Positions 42,301 to 52,133 of a DNA stretch of 64,000 bases are shown piece after piece. Source of the stretch: Eubacteriales bacterium (lineage in GTDB: Bacteria > Bacillota > Clostridia > Lachnospirales > Lachnospiraceae); contig JAUNDP010000006.1 in NCBI GenBank assembly GCA_030526005.1, forward strand, positions 1-64,000. Direction: 5' to 3'. Below the pieces are notes generated by a model. The model saw only the letters and a list, made by a program, of their open reading frames with translations, did no database searches and had not been told where the DNA came from. A program made the position numbers and the translations under genes. How positions within the stretch are numbered: the stretch's first letter is position 1; the number at the start of each line of letters is the position of its first letter.

Positions 42301-44257
42301 ATTAGCGTATCGAAATGCAAAGCGAAGTCTGAAAGATTATCTCGTTTATCTGATTACGATTACCATCTCATTTTCCCTGATACTCGCTTTCAGCCTTGTA
42401 TCAAATTCCGACGCAGTGACCTCCTTGTCTTTCGGCATGGATTCCTTCAAAAATGTTCTGACCTTTGTAAACTGCGTCATTGTATTTGTAGTTTGTTTTC
42501 TCATCAATTACACAACAAAATTTATGTTTGAAAAGAGAAGCAAAGAACTTGGAATGTATATGCTTCTTGGAATAAAAAAGACAAAAATAGCAAAGATGTT
42601 TGTGACAGAAAATATTATTTTAGGTTTTCTGGCGCTGATTTTATCCATCCCATGCGGTTTTATTTTCAGTCAGTTTATCTCTTTGGTGATTGTCAAAATT
42701 TTAGGAATTCCGGAAGTAATTTTCATCTCCTTTAACGCTGTTTCCATCGGGTCTCTTGCAATTTGCTTTTTGGTCATTTATACTTTAGTTCTGTTCAATT
42801 TGCTCTGTAAGATCAGGAAAATGACAATCCACCATTTTCTTTATCTGGAAAAGCAAAATGAAAAAAAGATGTTTCAGAGCAATAGAAAAAGAAATCTGAT
42901 TTTTCTTTTCAGCCTTGTGCTCGGAGCCGCCTGCCTGATTGTATGGCACTCACGCTTTCAGGAAAGCGCATTTTCTCAGACAGAAACGCTGACCGTTCTG
43001 ATTTTCAGTATGATTGGACTGATCGCCAGTATCTATGGTATCTCTGCCACAATCAGTGATATGATCCTATCCTGGATTCTGAAAAATCCAAAACTGAAAT
43101 ATCAAAAAGATCATCTTTTTGTCGCGCGCACGTTTGCTTCCAAAGCCAGAACCATGAGCTTTACGTTCGGCACACTTTCCATGCTGATTCTGATCTCTGT
43201 TCTGTCTCTGAATTTTTCAGGTCTCAACAAAGCAGGATATCATTCCAGCATAGAGTTGGAAGCGCCGTACGATGTCACTCTTTTTGATGACAAAGAATCT
43301 TTTGATGAATATATAGAAGTGATTGCACAAGATTATACGATCAATGAGACGATCGCATATGATATTTATAAAGATCCGGCAAATCAGATTCAGCCATTGT
43401 ACAGCTATTTTAATGATTTTGACAGTCTTATCACCTTAAGCGATTATAACAGACTGCGAAAACTCCGAAATATGGAATCCGTATCGCTGTCTGAAGATGA
43501 ATATCTGATTGTCACAAGCAGTCAGAAAAAATATCTTGTGGACGATAACGATCATCTTGAACACATTCAGTTGTCAAATGGTTTTTCTCTTCATCTCAAA
43601 GGCATCGATACCGAATCATTCTGGAACAGATTAAACAGCGAGGAAGAGTTTGTGATGGTTGTCCCGGATCGCTGTATCGAGGGTCTTGAAATCTCAGAAA
43701 GCCATCTGATTGTAGATACAGCCGAGGAAACAACCAATGATCTGAAAGAAAAAATCAACCATGATATGGCGCATCACCTGTGCAAAACAGATGAAGATGG
43801 CGACGTTTACTGCCAGTACTACAGAGTGATGGTGAGAGGAACCGTCATTGAAGAGCAAAATACCATGACGGCAATGCTCGCAAGCATCTGTCTGTATATT
43901 GCTTTTATTCTGACATCAGCTGTCGGAACGATTCTTGCGATTCAATCCTTAAGCGACGCCGCAAAATATAAATATCGCTACATGACTCTGAGAAGACTCG
44001 GCGTAAACGATTCTTCCCTATACCGAACCATCCGAAAACAGTTAGGTATCCTGTTCAGTATTCCTGTTGCATATCCTGTCATCTGCTGCTTTTTTATGAT
44101 GACATCGGTCAACCATATGTATCAGTTCGTTCTGGAAAGCAAATGGACCTATCTGTTATACTTCGCCGGAAGCCTCGCTGTTTTCCTCCTGATCTATGGA
44201 ATTTACTGGATCACAACTTATATTGGATTTAAACGAAATATCAACGAGGAAAGTTAG
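42290..44257 (+). CDS. ABC transporter permease, BceB-like (FtsX fold)
   Basis: A 655-residue membrane protein. It has a first FtsX-type helix group, a pair of central helices, an extracytoplasmic domain of roughly 200 residues (from about 330 to 540) and three C-terminal helices. The large external loop is the hallmark of BceB-type peptide-sensing permeases. The start at 42290 follows GGAGGT. It is the sensor/transport partner of the upstream ATPase. Flux through it is thought to be relayed to the BceS-like kinase, which lacks its own sensor domain. Confidence 0.88.
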   Translation: MLSKLAYRNAKRSLKDYLVYLITITISFSLILAFSLVSNSDAVTSLSFGMDSFKNVLTFVNCVIVFVVCFLINYTTKFMFEKRSKELGMYMLLGIKKTKIAKMFVTENIILGFLALILSIPCGFIFSQFISLVIVKILGIPEVIFISFNAVSIGSLAICFLVIYTLVLFNLLCKIRKMTIHHFLYLEKQNEKKMFQSNRKRNLIFLFSLVLGAACLIVWHSRFQESAFSQTETLTVLIFSMIGLIASIYGISATISDMILSWILKNPKLKYQKDHLFVARTFASKARTMSFTFGTLSMLILISVLSLNFSGLNKAGYHSSIELEAPYDVTLFDDKESFDEYIEVIAQDYTINETIAYDIYKDPANQIQPLYSYFNDFDSLITLSDYNRLRKLRNMESVSLSEDEYLIVTSSQKKYLVDDNDHLEHIQLSNGFSLHLKGIDTESFWNRLNSEEEFVMVVPDRCIEGLEISESHLIVDTAEETTNDLKEKINHDMAHHLCKTDEDGDVYCQYYRVMVRGTVIEEQNTMTAMLASICLYIAFILTSAVGTILAIQSLSDAAKYKYRYMTLRRLGVNDSSLYRTIRKQLGILFSIPVAYPVICCFFMMTSVNHMYQFVLESKWTYLLYFAGSLAVFLLIYGIYWITTYIGFKRNINEES

Positions 44258-44271
44258 AAAGGACTTTACTT

Positions 44272-44931
44272 ATGGAAATTGCAATTATTGAAGACGATGA
44301 GATCACTCGACTTGAGCTTTCTAAACTGTTAGAGGGGCATGGATATTCCACTGCCCTTCTGACAGATTTTGAAAATCTGTCAGAAGAATTGTCACAGCAC
44401 TGTGCGGATTTAGTTTTATTAGATATCAACCTGCCCTTTGAGAACGGATATGCCGTCTGTGAAAAAATCAAACAATTCACCGCCGTGCCGATTATCTTTG
44501 TCACAAGCCGGGATACAAATGCAGACGAATTAAAAAGTATTCAGGCAGGCGGGATTGATTTCATTCCAAAACCATACGATTCTCTGATTCTGCTGGAAAA
44601 AATCAAGCGCGCATTAAAGTTATCCGATCCTAATAACTTTCGTGAAATTACAAAAAAAGACTGTACGCTTGACCTTCACCTGTCTGTTCTGAAATATCAT
44701 GGAAAAGATGCAGAACTGACAAGAAATGAATTTCGGATTCTATATTACTTTTTTATGAATGATGATAAAATTATCAGCAAAGAGGAACTGCTGGAACAAT
44801 TATGGAATGACAAATATTATCTGGATGAAAATGTTTTGCTTGTCAACATGACACGTCTGAAAAAGAAAATGCGTGACATCGGCGTCACCCATCTTTTGGA
44901 AAATATACGCGGAAAGGGCTGGAAACTTTGA
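44272..44931 (+). CDS. Response regulator, OmpR family (BceR-like)
   Basis: 219 residues. The receiver has the acidic pair in IEDDE, phospho-acceptor Asp in LVLLDINLPFENG and the conserved Lys in PKPYD. The C-terminal winged helix ends NMTRLKKKMRDIG and ENIRGKGWKL. It is followed with a 4-base overlap by its kinase. It probably binds the inverted repeat at 41374-41391 to induce the transporter genes. Confidence 0.92.
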   Translation: MEIAIIEDDEITRLELSKLLEGHGYSTALLTDFENLSEELSQHCADLVLLDINLPFENGYAVCEKIKQFTAVPIIFVTSRDTNADELKSIQAGGIDFIPKPYDSLILLEKIKRALKLSDPNNFREITKKDCTLDLHLSVLKYHGKDAELTRNEFRILYYFFMNDDKIISKEELLEQLWNDKYYLDENVLLVNMTRLKKKMRDIGVTHLLENIRGKGWKL

Positions 44932-45935
44932 ATTTTTTTACATTTTTAGAAGAAAAAATATTGGATCTGATCTTTCAGATTTTCTTTCTGATATGCACCG
45001 TATTTCTGCTTTTCTTCTGTGGTGTGGACAGCTTTTATATTTTTTTGCTGATTCTTGTCTTTGGCGCTGTGCACCTTCTCTTCCAGTTTTTTCTGTATCG
45101 CAGAAAATTAAAAGAATACAACAAAATCGTCCATCTGGCAGACAGTCTTGAAGAAAGTTATTATATCGCTGATATTTTAAAAAAGCCAAGAGAGTTTCAA
45201 AATGCCGGATATTATTATGCGCTGAAAAAAGCGTGCAAAGCGATGAATGATAAAATCAGCGAAATCCTGACAGAAAAACAGGAGTATCAGGAATATGTGG
45301 AAAGTTTTGCCCATGAGATCAAAATTCCAATCGGAGCTTTGTCTCTCACTTTCGACAACTGCAAAAATTATACTTTAAAAAAAGAGACTGATAAGATCTT
45401 TCAGCTTGTAGAACAAATGCTTTATTATGCCAGAAGCGAAAATACCGAAAAAGATTATTTTGTAAAACAGCTGAATCTGGAGGATGTGATGCACAGTGTC
45501 ATTTTAAAATTTCGCCACCCTCTGATGGAATTAAAAGTGGCAGTAGATCTGCATGATATGAACCATATGGTATACACGGATGAAAAATGGCTGACTTTTA
45601 TTTTCTCACAGATCATCCAGAATTCCATTAAATATTTTAATAAATCAGAAAATAAGCTGACGATATACGCTTCCGATCACGATGCAAATATCGCTCTTGT
45701 AATTCAGGATAACGGCTGCGGTATGAAGCATTCCGACCTTCAAAGAGTATTTGAAAAAGGATTTACCGGTTCAGACAGAAAAAAATCAAGCTCAACCGGC
45801 ATGGGACTGTATCTGTCAAAAAAGCTGTGCGACCGGCTCGGTCTGAAATTACAGATTGCCTCGGAAGAAAATAAATACACACGCCTGACTGTTCTATTTC
45901 CAAAAGGAACTCTTCACTCCTTCTCCGAATCATAA
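44928..45935 (+). CDS. Intramembrane-sensing histidine kinase (BceS-like)
   Basis: 335 residues. Two closely spaced N-terminal helices with almost no external loop are typical of intramembrane-sensing kinases. The H-box is SFAHEIKIPIGAL, the N/G1 box QDNGCGM and the G2 box STGMGLYLSKKL. The TTG start overlaps the regulator stop (TTGA), indicating translational coupling; no better start is seen. It depends on the BceAB-like transporter for input in this family. Confidence 0.9.
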   Translation: MNFFTFLEEKILDLIFQIFFLICTVFLLFFCGVDSFYIFLLILVFGAVHLLFQFFLYRRKLKEYNKIVHLADSLEESYYIADILKKPREFQNAGYYYALKKACKAMNDKISEILTEKQEYQEYVESFAHEIKIPIGALSLTFDNCKNYTLKKETDKIFQLVEQMLYYARSENTEKDYFVKQLNLEDVMHSVILKFRHPLMELKVAVDLHDMNHMVYTDEKWLTFIFSQIIQNSIKYFNKSENKLTIYASDHDANIALVIQDNGCGMKHSDLQRVFEKGFTGSDRKKSSSTGMGLYLSKKLCDRLGLKLQIASEENKYTRLTVLFPKGTLHSFSES

Positions 45936-46022
45936 TAATTTGATACTGTTCTGTATATCGTTGTGTATCCGCTTTTCCCGGCTGAAGTCACGCGTGTTCT
46001 TATTTGCGATTTCTAAAACAAA

Positions 46023-46073
46023 ATGCCGGATCTCTTCAAATATTTTTTACCTGAGATCCGGCATCCTTTTTTC
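46023..46073. terminator. Bidirectional terminator
   Basis: ATGCCGGATCTC pairs perfectly with GAGATCCGGCAT. T-rich stretches flank it on both strands, and it lies between the converging kinase and symporter genes. Confidence 0.8.
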
Positions 46074-46087
46074 TGTCTGTTTTATTT

Positions 46088-47482
46088 TTATTTTTTTTCT
46101 TCCTGTTTTCTGCTTTCTTTTACCAGTTTGACAACGGTTCCCGAGAGTAAGAACAAAGCGATCAGGTTCGGGATCGACATCAGACCATTGAATGTCTCTG
46201 CGATACTCCACAGAAGTCCTAAATCCATGGTTGCCCCGATAATGGCAACGAGCGAATAGATAACCATAAATGGTTTGATCATTTTAGAAGAAAATAAAAA
46301 TTCCACACATCTGGCTCCATAAAGTCCCCATCCGATAATCGTTGAAAATGCAAAACAGCACATTGCAACTGCCGTAAAAATAGAAACCCAGTTTCCATAT
46401 GTGGAAGTAAAGCCTAAAATGGTCAGCTCTGCTCCCGCTGCCTCACCATAGTTTACCGGCACACCGCTGCACAAAATGACAAGCGCGGTCAGTGTACAGA
46501 TCACAATCGTATCTGTGAACACTTCAAAGATTCCAAAATATCCCTGCTTCACTGGATTTTTCGTATCTGCGCACGCATGTGCGATAGAACCTGTTCCAAG
46601 ACCTGCCTCATTTGAAAAAATACCTCTTGAGACGCCTTTTTTCATGCTCAGGAAGAAGCTTCCCACGATTCCTCCCGTGACAGCTTTCGGATTGAATGCT
46701 CCATATACAATAGAAGAAAATACTTCCGGCACATTTTGAATATTTAAAATCACAACTCCAAGTCCTAATGCGATATAGAGCAGCGCCATAAAAGGAACTA
46801 ATTTTTCTGTCACTTTTCCGATTCTCTTGATTCCGCCCAGAAGGATTACTCCCACGAGGGCTGCCAGCACGATTCCCATCACCAGATTGAATGTATCTAC
46901 GCCAGACTCCGGAAGAATATGATAATTCAAAAGAGCGGAATTAATCGCCGTAGTGATCGTGTTGACCTGTGTTGCATTTCCAGTGCCAAATACGGTCATC
47001 ACTCCAAAAATACAGAAGAGCACTGCCAGCCAATGCCATTTCTTTCCGAGACCGTTTTTAATATAATACATCGGACCTCCGATGTATTCGCCGTGTTCAT
47101 TTTTTTCACGGTAGTGAACAGCCAGCGTTACTTCTGCAAATTTTGTACACATTCCAAGCAAAGCGGAAACCCACATCCAAAATACTGCTCCCGGACCGCC
47201 GATTGCGATTGCGCCTGCCACCCCGGCAATATTTCCGGTTCCAACTGTACCTGCAAGAGCCGTACAGACTGCCTGAAACGGCGTCAGCGCTCCGTCTGAG
47301 GCATTTTTCTTTTTAAATACCCTTCCGACTGTTGTTTTCATTGCATAGGGGAACTTGCGAATTTGTAAGAAATTGGTGCGCAGTGTCAGATACAGCCCGA
47401 CACCGATAATGCAGATCATAGCGGGGACACCCCAGACAAAATCATTGACTGCTTTATTGATTGTCTCAATCATCTGTAGCAT
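46088..47482 (-). CDS. Sodium:alanine symporter (AlsT/AgcS family)
   Basis: 464 residues with about 11 transmembrane segments. The family signatures are clear: GNIAGVAGAIAIGGPGAVFWMW near the N-terminus (shown here in two pieces, GNIAGVAGA and GGPGAVFWMW), EYIGGPMYYI, and SNEAGLGTGSIAH. Members import alanine or glycine with Na+ or H+. I start at ATG 47482 because AGAGGA lies upstream and the topology begins normally there; the longer frame adds 41 unlikely residues. It is monocistronic. Confidence 0.92.
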   Translation of the reverse strand: MLQMIETINKAVNDFVWGVPAMICIIGVGLYLTLRTNFLQIRKFPYAMKTTVGRVFKKKNASDGALTPFQAVCTALAGTVGTGNIAGVAGAIAIGGPGAVFWMWVSALLGMCTKFAEVTLAVHYREKNEHGEYIGGPMYYIKNGLGKKWHWLAVLFCIFGVMTVFGTGNATQVNTITTAINSALLNYHILPESGVDTFNLVMGIVLAALVGVILLGGIKRIGKVTEKLVPFMALLYIALGLGVVILNIQNVPEVFSSIVYGAFNPKAVTGGIVGSFFLSMKKGVSRGIFSNEAGLGTGSIAHACADTKNPVKQGYFGIFEVFTDTIVICTLTALVILCSGVPVNYGEAAGAELTILGFTSTYGNWVSIFTAVAMCCFAFSTIIGWGLYGARCVEFLFSSKMIKPFMVIYSLVAIIGATMDLGLLWSIAETFNGLMSIPNLIALFLLSGTVVKLVKESRKQEEKK

Positions 47483-47835
47483 AATTTTAAATCCTCTTAT
47501 TTTCTTAGTATAGAAAAACATCTCTGCAATCATTGCAGTATTTGACGCAATTTCGCAGTAAAACTGCGAGTTTTTCCGCCCTTGTGTTTTTAAAAATGAT
47601 ATCACATTCTGGAACGCTTGTCTATTTTTTTGTATTTTTTCTCTGATTTACGTCTGTTTTATACATTTTTATGCAAAATATTATCGGATTGTTCGTCCCT
47701 ATTTTTTCTGTATTTCCTCTCATTCTTCTCCATATCATCGTAAATCATTTGCTGTCTGTTCCAAAATTGAAACAAGAAGTCCTGAACTTCTGTCCGTCGA
47801 TATCAGTCAGTCAAATATTGCAGTGATTTTCTCCA

Positions 47836-47864
47836 TTGACAATAGTCCGAAATCGTACTATAAT
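47836..47864 (+). promoter_or_regulatory. Perfect consensus promoter of the MarR gene
   Basis: TTGACA (47836-47841), a 17-base spacer and TATAAT (47859-47864). GTCCGAAAT and GTCCGATTT flank the -10 and could be regulator half-sites. The rest of 47483-47835 is AT-rich with no gene. Confidence 0.85.
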
Positions 47865-47908
47865 ATTTTCGTCCGATTTCATACCAAATATCATCTGGAG
47901 GAAATGCC

Positions 47909-48346
47909 ATGAATATCAAAATTTCTGAATCGCTGAAACATTTTAACTATCTGCAAAGTGAGTTAGACGCTGTGTACCATGAAGCATCGCTGAAACTGGG
48001 AATGTCTGACAGCTCTATGATTATTTTATACACGCTCTGCAATGAAGGCGGAAGCTGTCTTTTAAATGACATCTGTATCTTAACGTGTCTGAGCAAGCAG
48101 ACAATCAATTCGTCCATCCGTAAGATGGAAGCTGAAGAAATCCTCTACTTGAAAGCTTCCGATGGAAAGCGCAAACTTGTATGTCTCACAGAAAAAGGAA
48201 AACAGCTCTCCGAAAAAACGGTCGCCAAAATCGTTGATATTGAAAATCGTATTTTCGACTCTTGGTCTGCTGAGGCAAAGCAGCAATATTTTGGCGCAAT
48301 TCAAAATTATGTAGCTGCATTTAAAGAGGAGCTGAAAAATCTTTAA
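47909..48346 (+). CDS. MarR family transcriptional regulator
   Basis: A 145-residue winged-helix regulator: helix-turn-helix around LLNDICILTCLSKQTINSSI, followed by the wing with DGRK-like ASDGKRKLVCLTEKG. GGAGG precedes the ATG. It has a consensus promoter and is followed 190 bases later by a MATE exporter on the same strand. That arrangement is common for drug-responsive MarR repressors that control their own operon. Confidence 0.92.
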   Translation: MNIKISESLKHFNYLQSELDAVYHEASLKLGMSDSSMIILYTLCNEGGSCLLNDICILTCLSKQTINSSIRKMEAEEILYLKASDGKRKLVCLTEKGKQLSEKTVAKIVDIENRIFDSWSAEAKQQYFGAIQNYVAAFKEELKNL

Positions 48347-48536
48347 ATGCTTTTTTCTGTGCTTTTTGATCCCCTCAGAACTCAAGGTTGCGAGCATTGT
48401 CGTCTCTTCATACTTTGAATGATGCAGGAAGCTTATTTGTAAACATTTTATATTATTTGCCTAAGGCATTCTCTGTCTTTTATTTTAAGCTTTGAGGAAT
48501 GTCAACTATACTTTATTTATCGATACTGGAGGAAAT

Positions 48537-49865
48537 ATGACTATTCAATTATCGGATCACTTTTCATATAAAAAATTATTACGTTTCACATTTCCATCCA
48601 TCATTATGATGATTTTCACCTCCATCTATGGTGTGGTGGACGGTGTCTTCGTCTCTAACTTTGTAGGAAAGACACCTTTTGCGGCTGTCAACTTTATCAT
48701 GCCGTTTCTGATGATACTTGGCGCTGTCGGATTTATGTTCGGTACAGGAGGAAGCGCCCTGATCGCAAAGACGATGGGAGAAAACAAACTGCAAAAAGCG
48801 AATGAACTGTTTTCTCTCTTTGTCTATGTCTCTTTTATTTTAGGCATTGTAATTGCCGGATTTTCTTTTTTTCTGATCCGGCCGATTGCGCAGCTGATGG
48901 GAGCGGAAGGAATCCTGCTCGACCAATGTGTCTTATATGGCCGTATTGTTATCTTAGCTGTACCCGGTTTTATTTTACAGATGGAATTTCAGAGTTTCTT
49001 TATCACTGCGGAAAAACCAAACCTTGGACTGTATGTCACGGTAATATCCGGAGTGGCAAATATGGTCTTAGACGCTCTTTTTATGGCTGTATTTCACTGG
49101 GGACTTGCCGGAGCGGCAGCTGCAACAGCGCTTAGTCAGACACTGGGCGGGGTAATTCCACTGTTTTATTTTTCCCGAAAAAATACAAGTCTTCTGCGCC
49201 TTGGCAAAACTAAATTTGACGGAAAAGCGCTTTGGAAAGCATGTATCAACGGTTCCTCGGAGCTGATGTCCAACGTTTCCATGTCGCTTGTCAGTATGCT
49301 CTACAATATACAGCTCATCAAATATGCCGGCGAAAATGGAGTTGCAGCATACGGTGTTCTTATGTATGTCAATATGATTTTTCTTGCCATCTTTATTGGC
49401 TATTCCATCGGCACAGCGCCTATCATCAGTTATCACTACGGCGCTCAAAATCACAGTGAACTGAAAAGTCTGCTGAAAAAAAGTTTCCGGATTCTGATCC
49501 TTGCATCCCTCAGTATGCTGGCGCTGTCTGAACTTCTGGCAAGACCGCTGTCACAGATCTTTGTCAGTTATGACGCAGATCTTCTGGATCTGACGGTGAG
49601 AGGATTTACTATTTATTCTTTCTCCTTCCTTTTTGCAGGCATCAATATTTTTGCTTCTTCCTTTTTCACTGCGCTGAACAACGGCTTGATCTCCGCATTG
49701 ATTTCCTTTTTGCGTACGCTTGTATTCCAGGTCGCTTCCGTCTTACTGCTGCCTTTGATTCTTGGCATCGACGGTATCTGGATTTCTATTGTTGCAGCAG
49801 AATTAATCGCCTGCGGTGTTTCCTTAGCCTTTATTTTGAAAAAAAGGGCTGTTTATCACTATTAA
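48537..49865 (+). CDS. MATE family efflux transporter
   Basis: 442 residues, about 12 helices. It begins FSYKKLLRFTFPSIIMMIF and contains YGVVDGVFVSNFVGKTPFAAVN and MFGTGGSALIAKTMGE (both typical of the MepA-like clostridial MATE group). I start at ATG 48537 because GGAGG lies four bases upstream. It is downstream of the MarR regulator, probably in the same regulon. The substrate is unknown. It is not a close copy of the MATE at 22833. Confidence 0.9.
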   Translation: MTIQLSDHFSYKKLLRFTFPSIIMMIFTSIYGVVDGVFVSNFVGKTPFAAVNFIMPFLMILGAVGFMFGTGGSALIAKTMGENKLQKANELFSLFVYVSFILGIVIAGFSFFLIRPIAQLMGAEGILLDQCVLYGRIVILAVPGFILQMEFQSFFITAEKPNLGLYVTVISGVANMVLDALFMAVFHWGLAGAAAATALSQTLGGVIPLFYFSRKNTSLLRLGKTKFDGKALWKACINGSSELMSNVSMSLVSMLYNIQLIKYAGENGVAAYGVLMYVNMIFLAIFIGYSIGTAPIISYHYGAQNHSELKSLLKKSFRILILASLSMLALSELLARPLSQIFVSYDADLLDLTVRGFTIYSFSFLFAGINIFASSFFTALNNGLISALISFLRTLVFQVASVLLLPLILGIDGIWISIVAAELIACGVSLAFILKKRAVYHY

Positions 49866-49877
49866 ACCTGTTAAAAT

Positions 49878-49920
49878 CGAAAAAACGAAAGGCAAATCTG
49901 ATCATGATTTGTCTTTCGCC
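49878..49920 (-). terminator. Terminator of the truncated flavin reductase gene
   Basis: CGAAAGACAAATC pairs with GATTTGCCTTTCG on the minus strand, followed by TTTTTTCG. It is the original terminator of the gene whose 3' half remains. Confidence 0.7.
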
Positions 49921-49950
49921 ATAATAATATTCTTATTGGAATCTTTTTTA

Positions 49951-50271
49951 TTATTCCAGTCTATTTCCAAGCGCATATGCTTTTTTCATCACATCCGTAT
50001 GATTGACAGCATCGTTCGCATCGCCAATTCCCATTCCGGTTACAATGCCCTTAAGAGCTGCCTTCTCAAAACAATCTACCCATCCCTGCAAACCATTGTA
50101 TGCCTTTTCAAAAGCCGACTCTTCATTCTCTGCCGCTGTTGCAATCATATAAATGTCTCTGAATTTATAATCCGCTTTATACAGAGGATTTAACCGATCC
50201 AGGAGAACTTTCATCTGGCCGCTCATCTCATAATAATGAATTCCCCCGTCTAAAGTCAGATTCCCTGCCAT
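49951..50271 (-). pseudogene. NADPH-dependent FMN reductase family, 5' half missing
   Basis: About 97 native residues remain: HYYEMSGQMKVLLDRLNPLY, FRDIYMIATAAE, and a GLQGWVDCFEKA helix, all from the C-terminal half of flavodoxin-fold NADPH-dependent FMN reductases. The flavin-binding N-terminus is absent. The ATG of the open frame (50271) and the next nine codons lie inside the IS-type hairpin, so the current start is an artefact of the insertion. Upstream (50282-50489) I find no missing half; a 39-codon frame at 50325-50444 (-) has no recognisable match. Confidence 0.75.
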
Positions 50272-50281
50272 TAGGCGGGGT
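50245..50281 (-). mobile_element. Solo IS200/IS605-type hairpin
   Basis: The reverse complement matches 61-97 at essentially every base of the 37-base hairpin. No tnpA or tnpB sequence adjoins it. The flank just outside shares AATTCATT with the flank at 98-107. It interrupts the flavin reductase gene and may be a remnant or a non-autonomous palindromic element. Confidence 0.65.
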
Positions 50282-50489
50282 AATTTATCAAAAAATCAAT
50301 TTACTGGAATTCCATCGCAGAATACTAAGATAAAAATCTTTTGAATGTATCCTTCAGAGAATCTGCTTGCCACGGAATGACTTTTGAATAAGGGAGGTTA
50401 AAAAGATATATTGTATTAAGAAAAAACAGGATGTCGCATATCATTTGTATCCCATTATATGATATCGTATACAGCAACTATCTTTTCAT

Positions 50490-51629
50490 TTATTCAGCTG
50501 CTGAAAAATCTATACTGTACAGATCCGCTACAAAGTTCCAATAAGCTTCTCCGTCCACATCGTAAACTATTGTACATGTTGTTGATCCCTCCGGACCTGT
50601 TCCTTCCGGCCATGCCACAGACTCGCCATATGCGTATCCCATATCGGTCACCATTGCGACATCTCTCACATCTGTCTTGGAAATCAAATCCGGGCAAAGG
50701 AAGATTCCAGGAACCTGCGCATCCCATAAGCTCTGTTTGCGCTCTGGATCTTCAGCAAATTTTGGATATGCGTGCTCTTCAATCAAATTATTGTATACCG
50801 TATCTCCTGTCTCAACAATATGTTCTACCAGATCTTTTGTCAGTTTCTGATTATAAGAAATATCATGAGGAACGATAACTTGTTTCGGGAAGTTTGCGCG
50901 CAGACAGATATCTACAGATTCCGGATCATAATACCAGTTACGCTCCGCACATGGCGTGTCATTTCCCGGTACGTCAATCGCGCCGCCCATGTAATAAATC
51001 CCAGCTGTTTTTTCTGCGAATGTAGGATCGCTCATAATAGCCATTGCTACGTTTGTGCAGGCTCCTACAGCCATAATTGTCACTTCGCCCGGATGTGCAT
51101 TTACTTCTTCTACCATAAATTCCCATGCCGGTTTTTCTTCTGGTTTTAATGAACTGTATCCCCATGTTTCATCTTCCAGATCTCCTAAGTTATCATAGGA
51201 AATGGTATTACCATAATCGAGCACCTTCTGCATACTCTTAATTCGTTTTAATCCATTTGCTGCGATTGTGGCATCGTCATGCAGGCCCATAAATGGGATA
51301 TCCGTTCCCACATATACCGGAACATCTTTACGTCCAACTGCCTCTAACTGGTTTAAAATTGCCGTTGTTCCCTCTGCTACTGTCACATTGCCGCCAACAG
51401 AAGTGATTCCTGCCAGATCAATCCAGCCTGCTGCATCTGCCTGCAATAAGATAAACAAAGCATAGGTATCGTCTCCGAAATATCCCATATCCGTGTCAAA
51501 AATAACTTTGTTTGTCTCAGCATTTGTGACGATATTATAATCGTCGAGAGCCGCAAAAGCAGTTGCAGGTGTCAATAATGTTCCGATCAGACCTGTGGCA
51601 AGCGCCATTGATAAAAGTTTCTTTTTCAT
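50490..51629 (-). CDS. Secreted nucleoside hydrolase (IunH-type)
   Basis: 379 residues. A Sec signal peptide (cleavage near AFA|ALDD) precedes an inosine/uridine-preferring hydrolase domain. DTDMGYFGDDTYALF fits the DxDxxxDD calcium and ribose-binding motif, with MAVGACTNVAMAI and MGGAIDVPGND further on. The family splits the N-glycosidic bond of nucleosides. Most bacterial members are cytosolic, so an exported form suggests nucleoside scavenging outside the cell. GGAG lies seven bases before the start. A cre-like site lies at 51681-51694, about 50 bases upstream of the gene. Confidence 0.88.
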   Translation of the reverse strand: MKKKLLSMALATGLIGTLLTPATAFAALDDYNIVTNAETNKVIFDTDMGYFGDDTYALFILLQADAAGWIDLAGITSVGGNVTVAEGTTAILNQLEAVGRKDVPVYVGTDIPFMGLHDDATIAANGLKRIKSMQKVLDYGNTISYDNLGDLEDETWGYSSLKPEEKPAWEFMVEEVNAHPGEVTIMAVGACTNVAMAIMSDPTFAEKTAGIYYMGGAIDVPGNDTPCAERNWYYDPESVDICLRANFPKQVIVPHDISYNQKLTKDLVEHIVETGDTVYNNLIEEHAYPKFAEDPERKQSLWDAQVPGIFLCPDLISKTDVRDVAMVTDMGYAYGESVAWPEGTGPEGSTTCTIVYDVDGEAYWNFVADLYSIDFSAAE

Positions 51630-51680
51630 AGAGTTTCTCCTTTCTTTTTGTTTTTAGTTACGCCTTCATGAAAGTCTTTT

Positions 51681-51694
51681 TGAAACCGGTTTCA
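51681..51694. promoter_or_regulatory. cre-like LacI-family operator
   Basis: TGAAACCGGTTTCA is a perfect palindrome fitting the CcpA consensus TGNNANCGNTNNCA. It could be a CcpA site or that of another LacI-type regulator controlling the nucleoside hydrolase. Confidence 0.6.
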
Positions 51695-52018
51695 AAAAAT
51701 AGTAACCGCTTTTAATTTTATGCAAATAAATCTATATATTATTCATTTCCAGCATCTACATTTTTACTTCCGTTTCCCTCAAAAGCCTCACATGTTTTCT
51801 GTGATTCCTATACTATCATTTTATATTCTCATTGTATATTGACATATTTTCCGAATTTTATTATATTTTTTTGTATATTTTTAATAATATTTTATTTATC
51901 TTGTATTTTTCAGTCTTTTTATTTTCATAAATATTTTTCCTATATTTTTTGTATTTTTATACATTATTATTCAAAAATATATTCTTAATAGCTTAATTTT
52001 TCAATTTTATTTTTATTT

Positions 52019-52032
52019 TGAAACCGTTTTCA
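52019..52032. promoter_or_regulatory. Second cre-like operator
   Basis: TGAAACCGTTTTCA also fits TGNNANCGNTNNCA. Between the two sites (51695-52018) the DNA is very AT-rich with T/A runs and carries no gene; it may hold the promoter of the nucleoside hydrolase. Confidence 0.5.
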
Positions 52033-52133
52033 TGCAATTTCAGTATTTTCATGCGGCGTTCTTTAAAAAAATCTAAAAAAATATTTCCTATTATTATGTC
52101 CTACGTTTCTTTCTGAACTGTTTCTCTTTTATT

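Noticed and set aside
50325-50444. 39-codon minus-strand frame upstream of the hairpin
   Set aside because: It has no recognisable domain and no clear ribosome site. It was considered as the missing half of the flavin reductase but does not resemble its N-terminus.
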